The notes under the pieces: model-generated
The model's database searches: none
What the model was told of the DNA's origin: nothing
The model's input: only the letters and a program-made list of their open reading frames with translations
NCBI GenBank assembly: GCA_902493535.1
Contig: CABUQG010000007.1
Coordinates: 5,874-69,873, forward strand
DNA length: 64,000 nt
Source: an uncultured Collinsella sp.
Lineage (GTDB): Bacteria > Actinomycetota > Coriobacteriia > Coriobacteriales > Coriobacteriaceae
Direction of reading: 5' to 3'
Shown here: positions 1 through 8,839 of the stretch, piece by piece
Numbering within the stretch: position 1 is the stretch's first letter
Layout of the letters: each line of letters begins with the position of its first letter
Position numbers and translations under genes: made by a program

Positions 1-1113
1 GTGCCCGCGGTGCTTCAAAAGCGCTCGATCCAGAAGGTCCTTATCGTGACGGATCCCGGCATTGCACGTTTGGGACTCACGGCATCACTCGAGCGTGCGC
101 TTACGGCTCAGGGGATTGGCGTTACGGTCTATGCCGAAACGCGTGCGAATCCCACGGTCTCGAATGTGGAGGAGGCGGCGTCCCTGTATCGAGAGAGCGC
201 CTGCCAGGCCATTATCGGCTTTGGCGGAGGATCAGCCATGGACTGCGCCAAGGGCGTAGGCGCACGCATTGCGCAGCCAAACAAGCCCATCAACAAGATG
301 CGCGGCCTGCTGCGGATTCATCGTCGCCTGCCGCTGCTCATCGCCGTCCCCACCACGGCAGGCACGGGAAGCGAGGTCACACTTGCGGCGGTAATTACCG
401 ATGACGAGACGCACTACAAGTACCCCATTAACGACTTTGTGCTTATTCCGCGCTTTGCGGTGCACGACCCCGAGTTTACGCGCGGTCTGCCCGCCTCCAT
501 TACGGGGCAGACGGGTATGGATGCCCTGACGCATGCCGTCGAGGCCTTTATCGGGCGAAGCACCACGCCCTATACGCGCAAGATGGCACGACAGGCGGTG
601 CAGCTCATCCACGACAATTTGCTCGAGGCCTATGAGCATGGTGACGACATGCGCGCTCGTCGCAATATGCTTTCGGCGGCGTATAAGGCGGGCGTTGCGT
701 TTACCCGCTCCTATGTCGGATATGTGCATGCCATCGCGCACAGTCTGGGCGGCCGATACGGAATTCCGCACGGTTTGGCCAACGCGATCATCCTGCCGCA
801 CATGCTTCGCGCTTATGGTGACGCTGCCGCCCCCAAGCTTGCCGATCTTGCTCGCATGGCGGGCATTGCGCCGGCTACCGCGCAGGACAGTCTTGCGGCC
901 GAGGCCTTTATCGATTGGGTCGACCGCATGAACGCCGCCTTGGGCATACCCAAATATGTGACGGGCATTCGCCGCTCCGACATTTCCGAGATGGCGGCGC
1001 ATGCCGATGCCGAGGCCAATCCCCTGTACCCCGTTCCGCTTCTAATGGACCGCTTGGAGCTCGAGCATATGTACGAAGTCGTTGCAGGTGGTATGTTTGA
1101 GAGCGAGAATTAG
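1..1113 (+). CDS. Iron-containing alcohol dehydrogenase, 5' truncated by the window edge
   Basis: NAD(P)-dependent interconversion of an alcohol and an aldehyde in the cytoplasm. The visible 370 residues carry the family's dinucleotide-binding GFGGGSAMDCAKG stretch (about residues 73-85), the PTTAGTGSEVT segment, GMDALTHAVEAF and the metal-ligand block HAIAHSLGG...GIPHGLANAIILP. A frame opens at base 1 with GTG, but the protein begins at the point where family members are usually about 30 residues in, so the true start very likely lies upstream of the window. The stop is followed 8 bases later by an aldehyde dehydrogenase gene with its own GGAGG site, so the two are cotranscribed and probably act on the same aldehyde. 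The substrate cannot be read from the sequence. Confidence 0.9.
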   Translation: MPAVLQKRSIQKVLIVTDPGIARLGLTASLERALTAQGIGVTVYAETRANPTVSNVEEAASLYRESACQAIIGFGGGSAMDCAKGVGARIAQPNKPINKMRGLLRIHRRLPLLIAVPTTAGTGSEVTLAAVITDDETHYKYPINDFVLIPRFAVHDPEFTRGLPASITGQTGMDALTHAVEAFIGRSTTPYTRKMARQAVQLIHDNLLEAYEHGDDMRARRNMLSAAYKAGVAFTRSYVGYVHAIAHSLGGRYGIPHGLANAIILPHMLRAYGDAAAPKLADLARMAGIAPATAQDSLAAEAFIDWVDRMNAALGIPKYVTGIRRSDISEMAAHADAEANPLYPVPLLMDRLELEHMYEVVAGGMFESEN

Positions 1114-1121
1114 GAGGGCCC

Positions 1122-2501
1122 ATGAACACCGAGGAAATTGCGCGCATCGTCGGCGATCAGCGCGCCTACTTTAAGACGCACGCTACGTTTGATGTTGATG
1201 CTCGACGTCGCGCGCTCGCGAGTTTACGCGATGCGGTGCGGGCCCACGAGGCCGATATCGCTCATGCGCTCAAGACCGATTTGGGAAAGTCGCATGACGA
1301 GGCCTATATGTGCGAGATTGGCACATCGCTTTCCGAGATTCGACATCAGATCGCTCACGTGGTTCGATGGAGTCGTCCGCGCCTGCGTCCGTGCGACCTC
1401 GCTAACGCCGTGAGCGTGTGCAAAACGCAAACCGTGCCCTATGGCGTCACGCTCATCATGGCGCCCTGGAACTATCCGTTTTTGCTGACGCTCGAGCCGC
1501 TCGCTGGCGCCCTTGCCGCGGGCAATACCGTGGTCATCAAGCCGAGCGCCTATGCTCCGGCATCGAGCGCGGTGCTCAGGCAAATCTGTGAAGAGGCATT
1601 TGATCCGCGCCTGGTGACGGTTGTCGAGGGCGGGCGCGCCGAGAACGAAGCGCTGCTCGATGAGTGCTGGGACAAGATCTTCTTTACCGGTAGCGTTCCG
1701 GTCGGCAAACTCGTCATGGAGCGCGCAAGTAAAAACCTTACGCCCGTGACGCTTGAGCTGGGCGGAAAGAGCCCCTGCATCGTGGATGCGACGGCAAACT
1801 TGAAGGTTGCGGCGCGGCGTATCGCCTTTGGTAAATGGCTCAACGTGGGGCAGACCTGCGTGGCGCCCGACTACCTGCTGGTCGATGCGCGCGTGCACGA
1901 CGAGCTGCTGGACCTCATCAGGGAAGAGGCCCGCCGTATGTTTGGCGAGCATCCGCTCGATAACGAGGACTACGGGCATATCGTCAACGCCAAGCATTTT
2001 GCGCGCGTGCGCGGGCTGATCGATCCCGATAAGGTCGTGCTGGGAGGCACGGCGCGCGAGTCGTCGCTCAAGATTGAGCCGACGATCCTAGACGGCGTGA
2101 CCCCCGATGACGCCGTGATGCAGGAGGAGATCTTCGGTCCCATCTTGCCGGTGCTGACGTTTGAGAGCCTAGACGAGGCCGAGACGCTTATTACGGATCG
2201 TCCGACGCCGCTGGCCCTGTATATCTTTAGCCAGGACCGTTCGGTTCAGCAACGCTTTGTGCGCTACGTGCCCTTTGGCGGCGGCTGTGTCAACGACACG
2301 ATCATGCACTTGGCTACGAGCCATATGGGCTTTGGCGGCATGGGCGCGAGCGGTATGGGGCAGTACCATGGACGCGAGAGCTTCGATACGTTTAGCCACA
2401 AGAAGAGCATCGTGAACAAGGCAACTTGGCTGGACGTGCCGTTTCGGTATGCGCCCTACGCAAGCTGGAAGCACAAGTTCGTGCGCATGTTTGTGCATTA
2501 G
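1122..2501 (+). CDS. NAD(P)-dependent aldehyde dehydrogenase
   Basis: Oxidises an aldehyde to the acid (ALDH superfamily, 459 residues). The APWNYP motif lies at 114-119, the general-base Glu at about 212 in LELGGKSP, and the nucleophilic Cys at about 246 in GQTCVAPDY. The C-terminal FSHKKSIV segment and the short length fit class 3-like, fatty-aldehyde type ALDHs. GGAGG sits just before the ATG, and the gene follows the Fe-alcohol dehydrogenase after only 8 bases. The pair could detoxify or ferment an aldehyde. A strong hairpin follows the stop, so this is the end of the transcription unit. The family is certain; the substrate is not visible. Confidence 0.93.
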   Translation: MNTEEIARIVGDQRAYFKTHATFDVDARRRALASLRDAVRAHEADIAHALKTDLGKSHDEAYMCEIGTSLSEIRHQIAHVVRWSRPRLRPCDLANAVSVCKTQTVPYGVTLIMAPWNYPFLLTLEPLAGALAAGNTVVIKPSAYAPASSAVLRQICEEAFDPRLVTVVEGGRAENEALLDECWDKIFFTGSVPVGKLVMERASKNLTPVTLELGGKSPCIVDATANLKVAARRIAFGKWLNVGQTCVAPDYLLVDARVHDELLDLIREEARRMFGEHPLDNEDYGHIVNAKHFARVRGLIDPDKVVLGGTARESSLKIEPTILDGVTPDDAVMQEEIFGPILPVLTFESLDEAETLITDRPTPLALYIFSQDRSVQQRFVRYVPFGGGCVNDTIMHLATSHMGFGGMGASGMGQYHGRESFDTFSHKKSIVNKATWLDVPFRYAPYASWKHKFVRMFVH

Positions 2502-2509
2502 AAAAGGGC

Positions 2510-2548
2510 GCAGGTAATACGAACAAGTGTTCCTATTACCTGCATTTT
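2510..2548 (+). terminator. Rho-independent terminator after the aldehyde dehydrogenase
   Basis: Arms GCAGGTAATA-c-GAAC and GTTC-c-TATTACCTGC pair around a 4-base loop (2510-2543), followed by ATTTTG. The position just after the stop fits termination of the adh-aldh operon. Confidence 0.7.
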
Positions 2549-2585
2549 GCGTTAGACTACTGTTATGGAGCACGGATGGGCCAAC

Positions 2586-2600
2586 TCCCTTTAGAAGGGA
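2586..2600 (+). promoter_or_regulatory. Hairpin hiding the Shine-Dalgarno of the small peptide gene
   Basis: TCCCTT (2586-2591) is the exact complement of AAGGGA (2595-2600), with a 3-base loop. AAGGGA is the ribosome binding site of the ATG at 2607. Occlusion of the ribosome site in this way is common in type I toxin mRNAs; here it is inferred from sequence only. Confidence 0.45.
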
Positions 2601-2606
2601 TTTGGT

Positions 2607-2690
2607 ATGAACGTAAGCGATGTTATTTCGTTATTGGCGTTGTTGATTGCGGCTATCGAACTCGGTCTGTTTATCGGCCGAATGAAATAG
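2607..2690 (+). CDS. 27-residue hydrophobic peptide, type I toxin/holin-like
   Basis: ATG at 2607 with AAGGGA six bases upstream encodes 27 residues. MNVSDVIS is followed by a single membrane segment (LLALLIAAIELGLFIG) and a basic RMK end. This layout is that of the small holin-like/type I toxin peptides (Hol_Tox-like) common in Firmicutes and Actinobacteria, which insert in the membrane. The gene stands alone between a terminator and the HIRAN gene, and its Shine-Dalgarno lies in a 6-bp hairpin. Downstream, 2748-2773 can fold into another hairpin (GGC/GCC and ACCCG/CGGGT arms). I did not identify an antisense RNA promoter. Function is inferred from size and layout only, and a chance frame is possible. 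Confidence 0.5.
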   Translation: MNVSDVISLLALLIAAIELGLFIGRMK

Positions 2691-2926
2691 CCGCCCCCGC
2701 GTAAGCGAAGACGGCCACTTCTCACGATGAAAACGTGTATCGGAGTTGGCAAGACCCGCGGCAACGGGTGCCATCCGTGTTCCTATCTTATCTGCAAGCG
2801 TTCTGTCGCGCAAGCGTTGAGGCAAACGATTGAAGGACGCAGACAGGATGTATTTGTGTCCGCACGGGACCGTAGACTTCTCAATAAGGTTACACACCGG
2901 TTTATCCGGCCGTTAGAGGAGCTGCT

Positions 2927-3253
2927 ATGTACGAGCCTTCACGTGTTCTTCTGTCATTTCACATTGCAGGATTTCAGTATGCCGATGGCGCCTTGGTCCT
3001 GGGCGATCTTAAAGCGGGCGATAAGCTGACGCTGTGTGCCGAGCGCGATAATCCCCATGACCCCGAGGCAGTTGCGATCTACTATGGCAAGACCAAACTT
3101 GGCTACGTTCCGGGAAACGAGGTCGGCCCGCTGTCCTTGATGATGTATTACGGCCACGAGGACGTATTTGAGGCCCGCGTGCAACAGGTTGCCCCCGAGC
3201 GCAGCCCGTGGCACCAGGTGCGCGTTGGCCTCTATGTGGTGGATGCCCGCTAG
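2927..3253 (+). CDS. HIRAN domain protein
   Basis: A 108-residue protein that is almost entirely a HIRAN domain: FHIAGFQYADG at the start, LKAGDKLTLCAERDNPHDPEAV in the middle (the NPHDPEAVAIY core is diagnostic) and KLGYVPGNE after it. HIRAN domains occur alone in bacteria or fused to SNF2 helicases and nucleases, and bind DNA ends or damaged DNA. GAGGAG lies just before the ATG. It is followed 18 bases after the stop by a small acidic protein, so the two are probably cotranscribed. The client is unknown. Confidence 0.85.
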   Translation: MYEPSRVLLSFHIAGFQYADGALVLGDLKAGDKLTLCAERDNPHDPEAVAIYYGKTKLGYVPGNEVGPLSLMMYYGHEDVFEARVQQVAPERSPWHQVRVGLYVVDAR

Positions 3254-3271
3254 TCGGCAATGGAGGCGGCC

Positions 3272-3451
3272 ATGTTTGATGACGACGACCAGTTCGATCT
3301 GACAGACGATTCGTTTGAGTGGGATCTGCTACTCGACGACGATGAGTTGGAGCAGGATCGTAAGAAACGGCAGGACAAGAAAACTCAGAGTGACGCTTCG
3401 AAAAAGCAAGACAAACGCCGCCGCGGACTGTTCGGCGGGCTCTTTGGATAA
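3272..3451 (+). CDS. Small acidic/basic hypothetical protein
   Basis: 59 residues from the ATG at 3272, chosen because GGAGG (3262-3266) is spaced 5 bases from it; an in-frame ATG at 3260 would overlap that site. The N-terminal half is strongly acidic (MFDDDDQFDLTDDSFEW, then DDDELEQD), the second half is Lys/Arg-rich, and the end is RRRGLFGGLFG. I do not recognise a family. The charge split and the Gly/Phe tail suggest a disordered protein or a membrane-touching tail. It lies between the HIRAN and phosphoesterase genes on the same strand. Confidence 0.6.
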   Translation: MFDDDDQFDLTDDSFEWDLLLDDDELEQDRKKRQDKKTQSDASKKQDKRRRGLFGGLFG

Positions 3452-3517
3452 CCGCCGCATCGCTGCGTCTGTATACTTAGCACGAGTTGAACACGTTGCG
3501 AAATGAGGACACAGACG

Positions 3518-4063
3518 ATGATGTGGTTTACCGCCGACTTGCACCTGGGCGATACGAATATCTTGCACGACATGGACCGGCCGTTTGGCTCGGTCGAGGA
3601 GATGAACCGCAAGGTCATCGATGCCATCAATGAGTGCGTGGCTGCGGACGACCGCCTCTATATTCTGGGTGACTTTACCTATCGTTTGCCCCTGGCGGAG
3701 GCGGTGCGCCTGCGCGAGCGTATCGAATGCCAGAACGTGACGCTCATCCGCGGTAACCATGACGGCGACTGGGAAGATTCCGACGTACCGCAGATTTGGG
3801 AAGACGTGCGCGATTACCTGGAGATTGCTCCCGGCTATGCCAAGGGCCATCGTCTGGTTATGAGCCACTACCCCATGCTCAGCTGGAACGGCAAGGCACG
3901 TGGCGCCATTATGCTGCATGGGCATATCCACAGCAGGGGTGACCGCGCCAACGCACGCAACCGCGATCGCGAGCGCCCTATCTTTCGCTACGATGTCGGT
4001 CTCGATGCCAACGAGTACAAGCCCGTAAGCCGCGATCAGATTCTTAGCTTCTTTGGGTTATAG
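3518..4063 (+). CDS. Metallophosphoesterase, calcineurin-like fold
   Basis: About 181 residues with the metal-binding motifs in order: ADLHLGD (D7, H9), ILGDF (D52), RGNHDG (N80, H81), SHYP and HGHIHS. These bind two metal ions and hydrolyse phosphoester bonds; the small single-domain form resembles YfcE-like and uncharacterised bacterial phosphoesterases, acting in the cytoplasm. ATG 3518 is preferred over ATG 3503 because GAGGA (3505-3509) is well spaced from it. The gene ends at a pair of long palindromes. The substrate is unknown. Confidence 0.85.
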   Translation: MMWFTADLHLGDTNILHDMDRPFGSVEEMNRKVIDAINECVAADDRLYILGDFTYRLPLAEAVRLRERIECQNVTLIRGNHDGDWEDSDVPQIWEDVRDYLEIAPGYAKGHRLVMSHYPMLSWNGKARGAIMLHGHIHSRGDRANARNRDRERPIFRYDVGLDANEYKPVSRDQILSFFGL

Positions 4064-4116
4064 GGCGCCAGAGCCACCACAAAGGGGACAGGCACCTTTG
4101 TGGTGGTTCTGGCGCC
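4064..4116. repeat. Near-perfect 22-bp inverted repeat after the phosphoesterase gene
   Basis: GGCGCCAGAGCCACCACAAA... (4064-4085) pairs with 4095-4116 around a 9-base loop containing GGGACAGG; the only non-Watson-Crick position is a G-T pair. The arm starts on the base after the stop codon. It looks like a dispersed palindromic element as much as a terminator. Confidence 0.75.
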
Positions 4117-4146
4117 GTTGCCATTATGGCGGCGGCGCCTTTTTTG
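4111..4146 (+). terminator. Terminator hairpin with U-run
   Basis: GGCGCCGTTGCC (4111-4122) pairs with GGCGGCGGCGCC (4128-4139), allowing one G-T pair, followed by TTTTTT. It shares its first six bases with the right arm of the preceding palindrome, so the two structures compete. Confidence 0.75.
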
Positions 4147-4203
4147 TCCGCGCGGCGCGGTAGAGTGTAGCCGGTTGATATTTGCGTCCATCGAGGAGCT
4201 GCT

Positions 4204-5961
4204 ATGAACGAGATCAAGTGCCCGCATTGCGGCGAAGTTTTTAAGGTCGATGCATCCGGCTATGCGGATATCGTCAAGCAGGTGCGCGATGCGGAGTTCT
4301 CGCGCGACCTGAATGACCGCGTAGCGGCTGCTCGACGCGAGGGCGAGCAGGCGCTGGAGCTTGAGCGTTCGCGTTCGGCGTCTGCCCTGCAGGAGGCAGA
4401 GGCTCAGCGCAACGCTCAACTTGTCGAGCAGAAGAACGCTGCGGCTCAGCAACTGGCACAAGAGGTTGCCAAGCGCGATGCCGAGCTTGCCGAGCTGCGC
4501 GCCAAGCTCGAGGGTGCTGCCGCAGAGCGCGAGAGTGCAAGCCGGCGTGCGGCGGTTGAGGCTCGTGCCGATGTCCAAAAGGAGAATGTGGAGCTCCAGC
4601 GCGAGATCGACAATTTGCGTGCGCAGCTGGGACGCAAAGATGACGAAGCAAAGCTTGCCGAAGCCGCGGTACGCAATGCGACTCAAAATGACCTCGCCGC
4701 GCGCGATGCTCAGATTGCGGAGTTGCAGGCAAAGCTTGCCGCCGCAGATAAGGCTCAAGAAATGGCACTCGCAACTGCTGCGGCCGAGGCGCAGCGTAAG
4801 CTCGAGGCTGCGCAAAACGAAGCGAATCGTAAGCTTTCCGATTACCAGACAGAAGTGCGTGAGAAGTTCTCGAATGCTAAGACTCAGTCCGAGCGCGAGG
4901 CCGAGGGCCTTCGTGCACAGCTTCGTGAGCAAGAACTTTCTGCAAAAATGGAGCTGTCGAAGGCGGTCGCCGCGGCGGAGCGAGAGCGCGATGAGGCGCG
5001 TGCCAAACTGACGAGCGAGCTGGCGGTGCGCGATTCTCGCGAGGAACAGGTCAAAGCGGCACACGAGCTCGAGCTTGCGCAGGCCAAGCGTGCGAGCGAT
5101 GACCTGATTCGCTATAAGGATGAAGAGATCGAGCGCCTTAAGGACATGAAGGTCCGCCTGTCCACCAAGATGGTGGGCGAGTCGCTCGAGCAGCACTGCG
5201 AGACCGAGTTTAACCGTCTGCGCATGACGGCGTTTCCTAACGCGTACTTCGAGAAGGATAACGATGCGTCCGAGGGCACCAAGGGCGACTTTATCTTCCG
5301 CGAGTGCGACGCAAGCGGTAACGAGGTCATTTCGATTATGTTCGAGATGAAAAACGAGAACGATGAGACCGCGACCAAGCACAAGAACGAGGACTTCTTT
5401 AAGAAACTCGACCACGATCGCCGCCAAAAGGGCTGCGAGTACGCGGTGCTCTGCACGTTGCTCGAACCCGAGAGCGAGCTTTACAACGCCGGCATCGTGG
5501 ACGTGAGCTATCGCTACGAGAAGATGTACGTGATTCGCCCACAGTTCTTTATTCCCATGATCACGCTTCTTCGCAACGCCGCCATGGGTTCGCTGCGCTA
5601 TAAGCAGGAGCTGGCGGAGTACAAGCAGCAGAACATCGACGTCACGAACTTCGAGGCCAAGATGGAGAAGTTCAAGAACGACTTCGGCCGCAACTATGAG
5701 CTTGCGAGCCGTAAGTTCCAGACGGCGATCGAGGAGATTGACAAGACGATTAGCCATCTGCAGAAAACCAAGGAGGCATTGCTGTCCTCCGAGAACAATT
5801 TACGTCTAGCCAACAAGAAGGCCGACGATCTTACCATTCGCAAGCTCACCTGGGGCAACAAGACCATGAAGGCGGCGTTTGACGAGGCGCGCGGGGCTGC
5901 GACAGGGGCAAACGATGAGCCCGCCGAGGCGGATTCGTATGAGGTCGAGGATGCCGAGTAG
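4204..5961 (+). CDS. DUF2130 protein: coiled coil plus nuclease-like domain
   Basis: 585 residues. The start IKCPHCGEVF holds one CxxC (C6, C9), then about residues 25-320 are a long Ala/Glu/Arg-rich coiled coil. A conserved domain follows (about 335-480; EFNRLRMTAFPNAYFEKDND...) typical of DUF2130. Within it, GDF (D362) and FEMK (E381, K383) have the spacing of a PD-(D/E)XK nuclease core. A second helical region closes the protein, with an acidic tail. The architecture recalls RmuC-type coiled-coil nucleases, but that is my inference; the family has no settled function. It has GAGGAG before the ATG and is a single-gene unit. Confidence 0.85.
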   Translation: MNEIKCPHCGEVFKVDASGYADIVKQVRDAEFSRDLNDRVAAARREGEQALELERSRSASALQEAEAQRNAQLVEQKNAAAQQLAQEVAKRDAELAELRAKLEGAAAERESASRRAAVEARADVQKENVELQREIDNLRAQLGRKDDEAKLAEAAVRNATQNDLAARDAQIAELQAKLAAADKAQEMALATAAAEAQRKLEAAQNEANRKLSDYQTEVREKFSNAKTQSEREAEGLRAQLREQELSAKMELSKAVAAAERERDEARAKLTSELAVRDSREEQVKAAHELELAQAKRASDDLIRYKDEEIERLKDMKVRLSTKMVGESLEQHCETEFNRLRMTAFPNAYFEKDNDASEGTKGDFIFRECDASGNEVISIMFEMKNENDETATKHKNEDFFKKLDHDRRQKGCEYAVLCTLLEPESELYNAGIVDVSYRYEKMYVIRPQFFIPMITLLRNAAMGSLRYKQELAEYKQQNIDVTNFEAKMEKFKNDFGRNYELASRKFQTAIEEIDKTISHLQKTKEALLSSENNLRLANKKADDLTIRKLTWGNKTMKAAFDEARGAATGANDEPAEADSYEVEDAE

Positions 5962-5980
5962 AGGATAGCGTATAGTGCAA

Positions 5981-6018
5981 AAGCGGGGCCGCTGGCGATA
6001 TTGCCAACGGCCCCGCTT
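5981..6018. terminator. Bidirectional terminator between convergent genes
   Basis: AAGCGGGGCCG...TGGC pairs with GCCA...CGGCCCCGCTT. It lies between the stop of the DUF2130 gene (plus) and the stop of the helicase gene (minus) and can serve both. Confidence 0.7.
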
Positions 6019-6035
6019 CGTTCCAGTATGTACGG

Positions 6036-8717
6036 CTAGTCCTCGAGCAGGTCCTCGATAAAGCCGACGCGGTAGTTTTTGAAGATGACCTCGCCGCCGT
6101 CTTGCGTGGCATCCAGGTCGACATCGCCCATGATGCCAAAGTCGTGGTCGCCATCCTCGTCGGCAAAAATCTGGTGCACGTGCCACACGTGATCGGTCTT
6201 CTCGTCGCTCCCGTCGATGGTAAACATCGCGGCGCTGCGGGCATCTCCGTCGGTGAGGATTTCCTCGTGCTGCTCATGGTAGGCATCGAGCGCCTTTTGC
6301 CAGCGGACCTCGCTCATGCCCCAGTCCTCGTCGAGTTCGCCCAGGTCGCGAACGTGCTCGCGGGCGGCAAGGGTCACGCGGCGGAAGAGTGCGTTGCGCA
6401 CCAGCAGCGTGCAGCCGCGACGGTCCGCAACGACCTCGTCGATGCCCTGCGGCGGCGCGGCGTCGAGGGCCGCCGGGTTGCCGGCGTTCTCCCACTCGTC
6501 CACCAGGCTCGAGTCGACCGAGCGCACCACAAAGCCGAGCCACGAAATGATGTCGCGCAAGCGCTCATCGCGCTTCTCAATGGGCACGGTGCGATCGAGG
6601 GAGCGGTAGGCCTCGGCTAGGTAGCGCAGCAGAATGCCCTCGGAGCGGGCGATGCCGAGCTTTTGGATATAGCCCTTAAAGTCGCTCGCGCTCTCCAACA
6701 TGTCGCGCAGGACGCTCTTGGGCGAGAGCTGGTAGTCGTTGGCCCAAGGTACTTCCTGGCAGTACTTGTCGAAGGCGGCATCGAGCAAATCCTCGAGCGG
6801 CTTTTCGTAGGTGACATCCTGGATGCGCTCCAAGCGTTCCTCATATTCGACGCCGTCGGCTTTCATCTCGGCCATAGCGCGGTCGCGCGCGGCGCGCTCC
6901 TGCGCGCGCAGCACCTGCTTGGGATCCTCGAGCGTAGCCTCGACCATTGAGATCAGATCCATGGTATAGGTCTCACTCTCGGGGTCGAGCAGCTCCAGCG
7001 CGGCAAGAAAAAACGGCGAGAGCGGCTGGTCGAGCGCAAAATCCTCGGGCAGGTCGACCGTTAGCGCATAGTCGATGTCCGGCGCGGCGTCAGCTGGAGC
7101 GTCGGGTGCGGGCGGCACCTCGGTGCGCACGACGACGCCGGAGTCGATGAGCGTGGCGAAGATCTCGTCGGCACGAACCTCGAGCTTTGCCTTTTCCTCA
7201 GGGGTCTGCAGGCTTGTTTCGATGAGGTCGTGCACGCGGGCGCGGGCGTCGCCGCCCTGCTCGACCACGCTAATCACCATGGAGTGTGTGATGCGCAGGC
7301 GCGGCTTGAGCGTTTCGGGCTGCGTCTCGATCAGGCGCTCAAAGGTCTGCTTGTTCCAGGTGACAAAGCCCTCGGGGGCCTTCTTCTTTTTAATCTTGCG
7401 GAGCTTTTTGGGGTCGTCGCCCGCCTTGGCCATGAGCTTGGCGTTCTCGATCTCGTGCTCCGGGGCCTCGGCGATGACCATGCCCTCGGTATCGAAGCCC
7501 GAACGGCCGGCGCGGCCGGCTATCTGATGGAACTCGCGGGCGCGCAGGCGACGCATCTTGTAGCCGTCGAACTTGGTGAGCGCAGTGAGAACCACGGTGT
7601 GGATGGGCACGTTGATACCGACGCCGAGTGTGTCGGTGCCGCAAATGACGGGCAGTAGGCCCTGCTGCGCCAGGCGTTCGACCAGTAGGCGATAGCGCGG
7701 TAGCATACCGGCGTGGTGCACGCCGACGCCGCAGCCAAGCAAACGCTTGAGGATCTTGCCGAAGGCCGTCGAGAAGCTCGTGCCCTTGGCCGCCTCCTTG
7801 ATGGCCTCGCGCTGCTCCTTGCTGGCAATGCCAAAGTTGGCGAGCGACTGTGCCGTCGCAAGGGCGGCATCCTGGCTAAAGTGCACGATATAGAGCGGGG
7901 CCTCTCCGCCGCGCATCGCGAGCTCGACGGTGCCCTCGAGGGAGGTCGTCACGTAGTCGTAGCTCAGCGGCACGGGGCGTGGGGCATCGACGACCAGGTC
8001 GCAGGTAGCGCCGGTGTGTTCCTCGAGTGAGGCGGCGATGGCAGTGACATCGCCGAGCGTGGCGCTCATGAGCATGAATTGCGTGTGAGGCAGGGTGAGC
8101 AGTGGCACCTGCCAGGCCCAGCCGCGGTCGGGGTCGGCAAAATAGTGGAACTCGTCCATGGCGACGCAGCCCACGTCGGCGCCCTCGCCCTCGCGCAGTG
8201 CATCGTTGGCAAGGATTTCTGCCGTGCAGCAGATGACGGGCGCCTTGGTGTTGATATGCGTATCGCCGGTGATCATGCCGACGTTATCGCGGCCGAGTAC
8301 CTGTACCAGGTCGAAGAACTTTTCGCTGACCAGGGCCTTGATGGGGGCCGTGTAATAGCAGCGCTTGCCCTGCGCCATGCCCATAAAGAGCATGCCCAGC
8401 GCGACGAGCGATTTACCCGATCCAGTCGGTGTGCCTAAGATGACGTGATCGCCGGCAGCCAGGTCCATGAGGGCCTCTTCTTGGTGATCCCAAAGTTCAA
8501 TGCCGCGGTCGCTCGTCCATTCAAAGAAGCGTTCGAAGGCCTGATCGGGCGTGAGCCATGGTTCGGGCTCGCTACCATCCTCGGGCTCCCACCAGGTGGG
8601 GGAGAGCGCGCCGAGCGAGCCGAATTCGGCTTCGGTTCCCGTGCCGCCCGAGAACGAGCTGGCGGCGCCGGCGCCAGAAACGGTGCTGGCGGAAGTATCT
8701 GTCGTGGTCTGTGCCAT
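6036..8717 (-). CDS. Ski2-like DEAD/DEAH-box RNA helicase with DUF3516-type C-terminus
   Basis: An 893-residue superfamily 2 helicase. Motif I is GTPTGSGKS (about residue 95), motif II DEFH (about 186), motif III SAT, and motifs V/VI GVGINVP and QIAGRAGRSGFD. This set is Ski2/Mtr4-like. The long C-terminal half matches the arrangement of actinobacterial DUF3516 proteins. It probably unwinds structured RNA in turnover or ribosome assembly. The ATG at 8717 (MAQTTTDTSAS) is chosen; the frame extends 53 residues upstream, but that extension reads like non-coding sequence. The first ~40 residues are Ser/Thr/Gly-rich and disordered. Single gene, convergent with DUF2130. Confidence 0.88.
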   Translation of the reverse strand: MAQTTTDTSASTVSGAGAASSFSGGTGTEAEFGSLGALSPTWWEPEDGSEPEPWLTPDQAFERFFEWTSDRGIELWDHQEEALMDLAAGDHVILGTPTGSGKSLVALGMLFMGMAQGKRCYYTAPIKALVSEKFFDLVQVLGRDNVGMITGDTHINTKAPVICCTAEILANDALREGEGADVGCVAMDEFHYFADPDRGWAWQVPLLTLPHTQFMLMSATLGDVTAIAASLEEHTGATCDLVVDAPRPVPLSYDYVTTSLEGTVELAMRGGEAPLYIVHFSQDAALATAQSLANFGIASKEQREAIKEAAKGTSFSTAFGKILKRLLGCGVGVHHAGMLPRYRLLVERLAQQGLLPVICGTDTLGVGINVPIHTVVLTALTKFDGYKMRRLRAREFHQIAGRAGRSGFDTEGMVIAEAPEHEIENAKLMAKAGDDPKKLRKIKKKKAPEGFVTWNKQTFERLIETQPETLKPRLRITHSMVISVVEQGGDARARVHDLIETSLQTPEEKAKLEVRADEIFATLIDSGVVVRTEVPPAPDAPADAAPDIDYALTVDLPEDFALDQPLSPFFLAALELLDPESETYTMDLISMVEATLEDPKQVLRAQERAARDRAMAEMKADGVEYEERLERIQDVTYEKPLEDLLDAAFDKYCQEVPWANDYQLSPKSVLRDMLESASDFKGYIQKLGIARSEGILLRYLAEAYRSLDRTVPIEKRDERLRDIISWLGFVVRSVDSSLVDEWENAGNPAALDAAPPQGIDEVVADRRGCTLLVRNALFRRVTLAAREHVRDLGELDEDWGMSEVRWQKALDAYHEQHEEILTDGDARSAAMFTIDGSDEKTDHVWHVHQIFADEDGDHDFGIMGDVDLDATQDGGEVIFKNYRVGFIEDLLED

Positions 8718-8839
8718 GTGGTTGCTTTCTCTCGCCGTTTGTCCGCCAACTATTATGGCGTAGCAGCGGCGCGGGGTGCCAGCGCGCGAGAAAATGCAGG
8801 AAATGGGCGTTCTGCCCAGCCGTTTGGTGCAGTTGCCAG

